From Bacillus sanguinis (GTDB lineage: Bacteria > Bacillota > Bacilli > Bacillales > Bacillaceae_G), in contig NZ_BOQB01000031.1 in NCBI RefSeq assembly GCF_018332475.1, positions 1 through 59,406 on the forward strand: a DNA stretch of 59,406 nucleotides, given 5' to 3'. Below are positions 56,740 to 59,406 of this stretch, piece by piece (the first letter of the stretch is position 1; each line of letters begins with the position of its first letter). The notes beneath the pieces are model-generated. The model was not told the DNA's origin. It worked only from the letters and a program-made list of their open reading frames with translations, and made no database searches. A program made the translations under genes and the position numbers.

Positions 56740-57327
56740 CACAAAGTAATTGTGTATTTGTTCAATTGCTTGAGAAGCCATTAATTCTTTACCATACTCC
56801 ATTAGACGATAAATAGTAGCTGTAGACGGATTACCATATTCTGCTAAAATGGCTATAAAATCTGCCTTCAGCAATTGAACTTGCTCCTCTTCTTCCATCC
56901 AAAGATAGAAGCGATTATCCCACGTGTATAGTTTTCCGCCAGTTACATCAAGGTTATATAAACGATTCGACAGGTTAATTACGTCGTCTAGTGTAGCAAA
57001 CTCATAAAGTATATGCTCACTTTCATCTAGAGTCACTTGCATTTCAATAAACTCATCACGGAACTCATCATCTGTATCCACATCTTGATGTTCTTTCGTT
57101 ACAATTACGACCATCCCTTGCGCTTGTAGAGAAAATACTTCAACTGCAATCGGACCATCCGCTTCAAATCCTAGTTCCTTATTTGCTTCTTGCATCATAT
57201 CACGAAACAATTGCTGTACTTTCGGTGCATTTCTCCACAAATCTTCTTTCGTTAATCCTCGTTCAGATAAATCATCAAATGTTAAGAAAATTTTTATCTT
57301 ATTGTAATTTAATCGTTCCAGCCTCAT
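56719..57327 (-). CDS. ypbH: MecA paralogue YpbH, ClpC adaptor
   Basis: A 202-residue adaptor: N-terminal substrate-binding half (MRLERLNYNKIKIFLTFDDLSERGL), acidic linker (QDVDTDDEFRDEF) and C-terminal ClpC-binding half (LYEFATLDDVINLSNRLYNLDVTGGKLYTWDNRFYLW). It targets proteins for ClpCP degradation in competence and sporulation control. YpbH rather than MecA is inferred from the ypb neighbours. GGGAGGGTATGGG precedes the ATG. Confidence 0.87.
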   Translation of the reverse strand: MRLERLNYNKIKIFLTFDDLSERGLTKEDLWRNAPKVQQLFRDMMQEANKELGFEADGPIAVEVFSLQAQGMVVIVTKEHQDVDTDDEFRDEFIEMQVTLDESEHILYEFATLDDVINLSNRLYNLDVTGGKLYTWDNRFYLWMEEEEQVQLLKADFIAILAEYGNPSTATIYRLMEYGKELMASQAIEQIHNYFVKKQNLS

Positions 57328-57404
57328 CCCATACCCTCCCTACGTAACCAATGAATATAATTTTTATTATATGAAATAGAAAATAGATGGTTCTTTTCGA
57401 ACAA

Positions 57405-58280
57405 CTATTCTAACATTTTTAACCAATCATCCCATTCTTCTTTCGTATCACCAATTAGGCTTGTTTGAATGTTCAACTGATCTCGAGCACTTATTTCTCC
57501 TATAAATCCAACTGAAAGGTTCTCACTTTTTTCTTGCAACAAATTCACGTAGTTCATGGCGTTCTTAAGTTCTCGCCCATCATCAAAAGAGACTACTACA
57601 TATGTAGGTTGTATTTGCTCAACAGCTTGCAAAATACTATCTCCTGCTAAGCTTGACCTAATATATATCACCTCATATCCTTTTAAGCGTAAATACGTTG
57701 AGAAAACAAACCCTTTCAACATATTATTTTCTAACAAGACCACTTTGTGTATAGAAGAAAATGATGATGCATTATGATACACCATACCTAGACGAGTTTG
57801 TAAAAATGATACGCCATATTGGAATTGCATCATTGTAACTTCATTATTATTTTTTAACGTTAACAATTTATTTGACAGTTGAAGAACAATACTTGCTATA
57901 ACTTTTTCTGTTGCATAAATACTAAAAGCCTCGTTTAACAATGTAGAAGTTGTAATTTCATCAAATTTTAACAAAGCTTGTAGTAAATCGTCCACTAAAA
58001 CAACTTCTCTATCGGAATGTATTTCTTTTTGAACATTACTCTGCAAACGATTCCCTTCCAATAATTGAACCGCTTGTCCAATCATCATGCCGGAAGAAAC
58101 CTTGTCCATTAACCATTTCAAAATTTGTATTTGCTCTTCTGTATATAATCGATGCCCCGCATGATTCCGCTTCGGGGCAATAATTTGATATCGTCTTTCC
58201 CATGCACGAAGCGTACTTGGCTGAATTCCAATTATATTCGAAACAGCTTTTATGTTATATTTCCCGTTTAGAGTCGGCAT
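57405..58280 (-). CDS. MerR-type regulator with degenerate B12-binding-like domains
   Basis: A 291-residue regulator. The N-terminal MerR winged helix is KYNIKAVSNIIGIQPSTLRAWERRYQIIAPKRNHAGHRLYTEEQI (about 6-60). A helical middle domain (about 85-175) and an alpha/beta C-terminal domain (about 175-285) resemble the CarH/LitR B12-binding pair, but the B12-binding DxHxxG is replaced by NNMLKG and the Glu-His of the helical cap by MQF, so cobalamin is probably not bound. The start overlaps the ypbG stop as TGATG behind GGAGGGAA. Confidence 0.8.
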   Translation of the reverse strand: MPTLNGKYNIKAVSNIIGIQPSTLRAWERRYQIIAPKRNHAGHRLYTEEQIQILKWLMDKVSSGMMIGQAVQLLEGNRLQSNVQKEIHSDREVVLVDDLLQALLKFDEITTSTLLNEAFSIYATEKVIASIVLQLSNKLLTLKNNNEVTMMQFQYGVSFLQTRLGMVYHNASSFSSIHKVVLLENNMLKGFVFSTYLRLKGYEVIYIRSSLAGDSILQAVEQIQPTYVVVSFDDGRELKNAMNYVNLLQEKSENLSVGFIGEISARDQLNIQTSLIGDTKEEWDDWLKMLE

Positions 58281-59056
58281 CATTTCCCTCCGCATAACGT
58301 AATAATATGTGTTTGAGCAGGTGCTCGGAAGCGAAGTGGAATCAAAGTTGTTCCATACCCATTACTAACAAATAGAGTCATATTTGAATGCTTATACACG
58401 CCACCTTTTAAATATTTTTTAGATGGGAATAATCGAATTTGTCCTCCATGTGTATGTCCACTTAACACAAGTGAAATTTGTTCTTTTCCAGACATTTTAT
58501 TTATTATATCAGGGTTGTGGCTAATTAATATGCGAAAACCATCTTCTATGCAATCAGCCAACGCTAAATCTAAACGATCACGTTTCAAACCAACATCATC
58601 TACACCGAGTAAACAAATTTTCTCTCCTAATTCAGACTCAAATACAACTCTTGTATTATCTAAAACTTTCACATTATTTTCTAATAACAAAGCATCTAAT
58701 TCATGATATTCAATCTCATAATCATTATTTCCCCATACAAAATATACAGGAGCTATCGCTCTTAACTTTTGTATATTTGCAGAGATTTTCGATAAAGGGA
58801 CGCCTCTTTCCGCTAAATCACCGCCAATAATTACAAGGTCTACTTTTCCTTTTACTTGTTCAATTAATGAATTTGAAATGACTCTTCTATGAATATCAGA
58901 AATAAAAAACACCTTTACTTTTTGAAAACTTTTCGGAAATTCTTCAAATATTAAAGTATGTTCTAACACAGTATTACGCATCGCTTCTGTATACATTACA
59001 AGAAGAAATAGAATACCCATACATATGAGAGTACTTAATAAGATAATCCATATCAT
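58280..59056 (-). CDS. ypbG: YpbG metallophosphoesterase, membrane-anchored
   Basis: A 258-residue calcineurin-like phosphoesterase with one N-terminal membrane segment (IWIILLSTLICMGILFLLVMY). Metal motifs are FISDIHRR, GGDLAERG, GNNDYE, ISHNPDII and LSGHTHGGQIRL; the order D-x-H, GGD, GN(N)D/E, H, GHTHGGQ is intact. The substrate is unknown. It is translationally coupled to the MerR gene and follows ypbE. GGGAG lies in the ribosome site. Confidence 0.87.
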   Translation of the reverse strand: MIWIILLSTLICMGILFLLVMYTEAMRNTVLEHTLIFEEFPKSFQKVKVFFISDIHRRVISNSLIEQVKGKVDLVIIGGDLAERGVPLSKISANIQKLRAIAPVYFVWGNNDYEIEYHELDALLLENNVKVLDNTRVVFESELGEKICLLGVDDVGLKRDRLDLALADCIEDGFRILISHNPDIINKMSGKEQISLVLSGHTHGGQIRLFPSKKYLKGGVYKHSNMTLFVSNGYGTTLIPLRFRAPAQTHIITLCGGK

Positions 59057-59114
59057 ATATTTTTTACTCCCTTCCTCATAAAGATAATCCTCAGTTTTTA
59101 TATTAAGTATGTTG

Positions 59115-59406
59115 CTAACTCTCCTGCTTTGTGGATTTATCTTTTATCGGAATTTTTATTTCTTGACCTACATTCACTTCATCTTCTTGTAAATCATTAT
59201 ACTTTTTAATCACTTCAATCCCAGTTTCATCTGAAAAATATTGCTTCGCTATACTTTTTAAAGTTTCTCCCTCTTTTACCGTATGCGTTACTACTTTCTC
59301 AGATGGTGCCTCAGACTCAGATTTAGCTGAATCAAAGAAAATAACCTCAAATGCACTTTTCCCAGCGTTATTACCATCACTTTTCACCTGTATATATTTA
59401 TCTGTA
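59115..59406 (-). CDS. ypbE: YpbE-like LysM protein, 5' end outside the window
   Basis: The C-terminal 97 residues are visible; the frame runs open through base 59406 (TDKYIQVKSDGNNAGKSAF) so the start, and probably a membrane segment, lie outside. A LysM domain is at the end: THTVKEGETLKSIAKQYFSDETGIEVIKKYNDLQEDEVNVGQEIKIPI. It should bind peptidoglycan. An internal GTG at 59387 is not a credible start. ypbF, between ypbE and ypbG in B. subtilis, is absent. Confidence 0.75.
   Translation of the reverse strand, partial: TDKYIQVKSDGNNAGKSAFEVIFFDSAKSESEAPSEKVVTHTVKEGETLKSIAKQYFSDETGIEVIKKYNDLQEDEVNVGQEIKIPIKDKSTKQES

Overview
The window is low-GC Firmicute core chromosome that looks like the Bacillus cereus group. 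The evidence is strong AGGAGG-type ribosome sites, sporulation genes (spoIVA, a SspM-like SASP, spoVIF, a YIEGIA protein), and proteins close to remembered B. anthracis/B. cereus sequences (Cca, HisC, MenG, RpsA, YpiB). Cca differs from the remembered B. anthracis protein at several residues, so this is probably a less closely related member of the group; the species cannot be settled by eye. Gene order follows the ypp-pon-dna-pan-bir-dap-qcr-aro-hep-spoIVA-der-cmk-gud-ypb region of B. subtilis, with local losses and insertions. I see no rRNA, tRNA, IS element, CRISPR array or intact prophage.

Layout. 1-8.1 kb: small ypp genes and a SASP, then recU-ponA facing ypoC-nth-dnaD. 8.1-15.6 kb: ypmA-ypmB-aspB, dinG and panBCD; panBCD is preceded by a structured leader ending in an intrinsic terminator. 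15.7-21.8 kb: a cupredoxin gene, then the tightly packed ypjD-dapB-mgsA-bshB1-bshA-cca-birA run, joining lysine/cell-wall precursor, methylglyoxal and bacillithiol synthesis with tRNA maturation and biotin control. 21.8-29.4 kb: ypjC, an unusual cysteine-free uracil-DNA-glycosylase-like protein, a YugP-type metalloprotease, ypjB, a DUF1461 membrane protein, ypjA, and the menaquinol:cytochrome c reductase genes qcrABC with ypiF. 29.4-39.8 kb: ypiB-ypiA, aroC-aroB-hisC, ndk, the menaquinone genes hepS-menG-hepT, folE and hup. 39.9-50.6 kb: spoIVA, yphF, yphE, spoVIF, gpsA, der, a membrane module (YphA, YIEGIA protein and its small partner), ypzI, fni and an S1-domain protein. 50.6-59.4 kb: cmk, ypfB, an asparaginase, the bacillithiol disulfide reductase ypdA, an amidase with two small membrane proteins upstream, gudB with cre-like sites, ypbH, a MerR-type regulator, ypbG, and the end of a LysM gene cut by the window edge.

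Links. Bacillithiol synthesis (bshA, bshB1) and recycling (ypdA) are both present, 33 kb apart. Menaquinone side-chain and ring-methylation genes (hepS, hepT, menG), fni for isoprenoid precursors and the qcr complex form a respiratory theme. recU, nth, dinG, the UDG-like protein and hup serve DNA maintenance. Most genes are on the minus strand and many operons end in clear intrinsic terminators. Several start codons were moved from the longest open frame to the codon best placed for a Shine-Dalgarno site; the reasons are given per gene.

No wholly new system is obvious. The best leads are the panB leader with competing hairpins, the cysteine-free UDG homologue, the MerR regulator with a degenerate B12 domain, the amidase/small-membrane-protein trio that resembles a lysis cassette, the YphA/YIEGIA module, and a perfect 24-bp palindrome upstream of the S1 gene.
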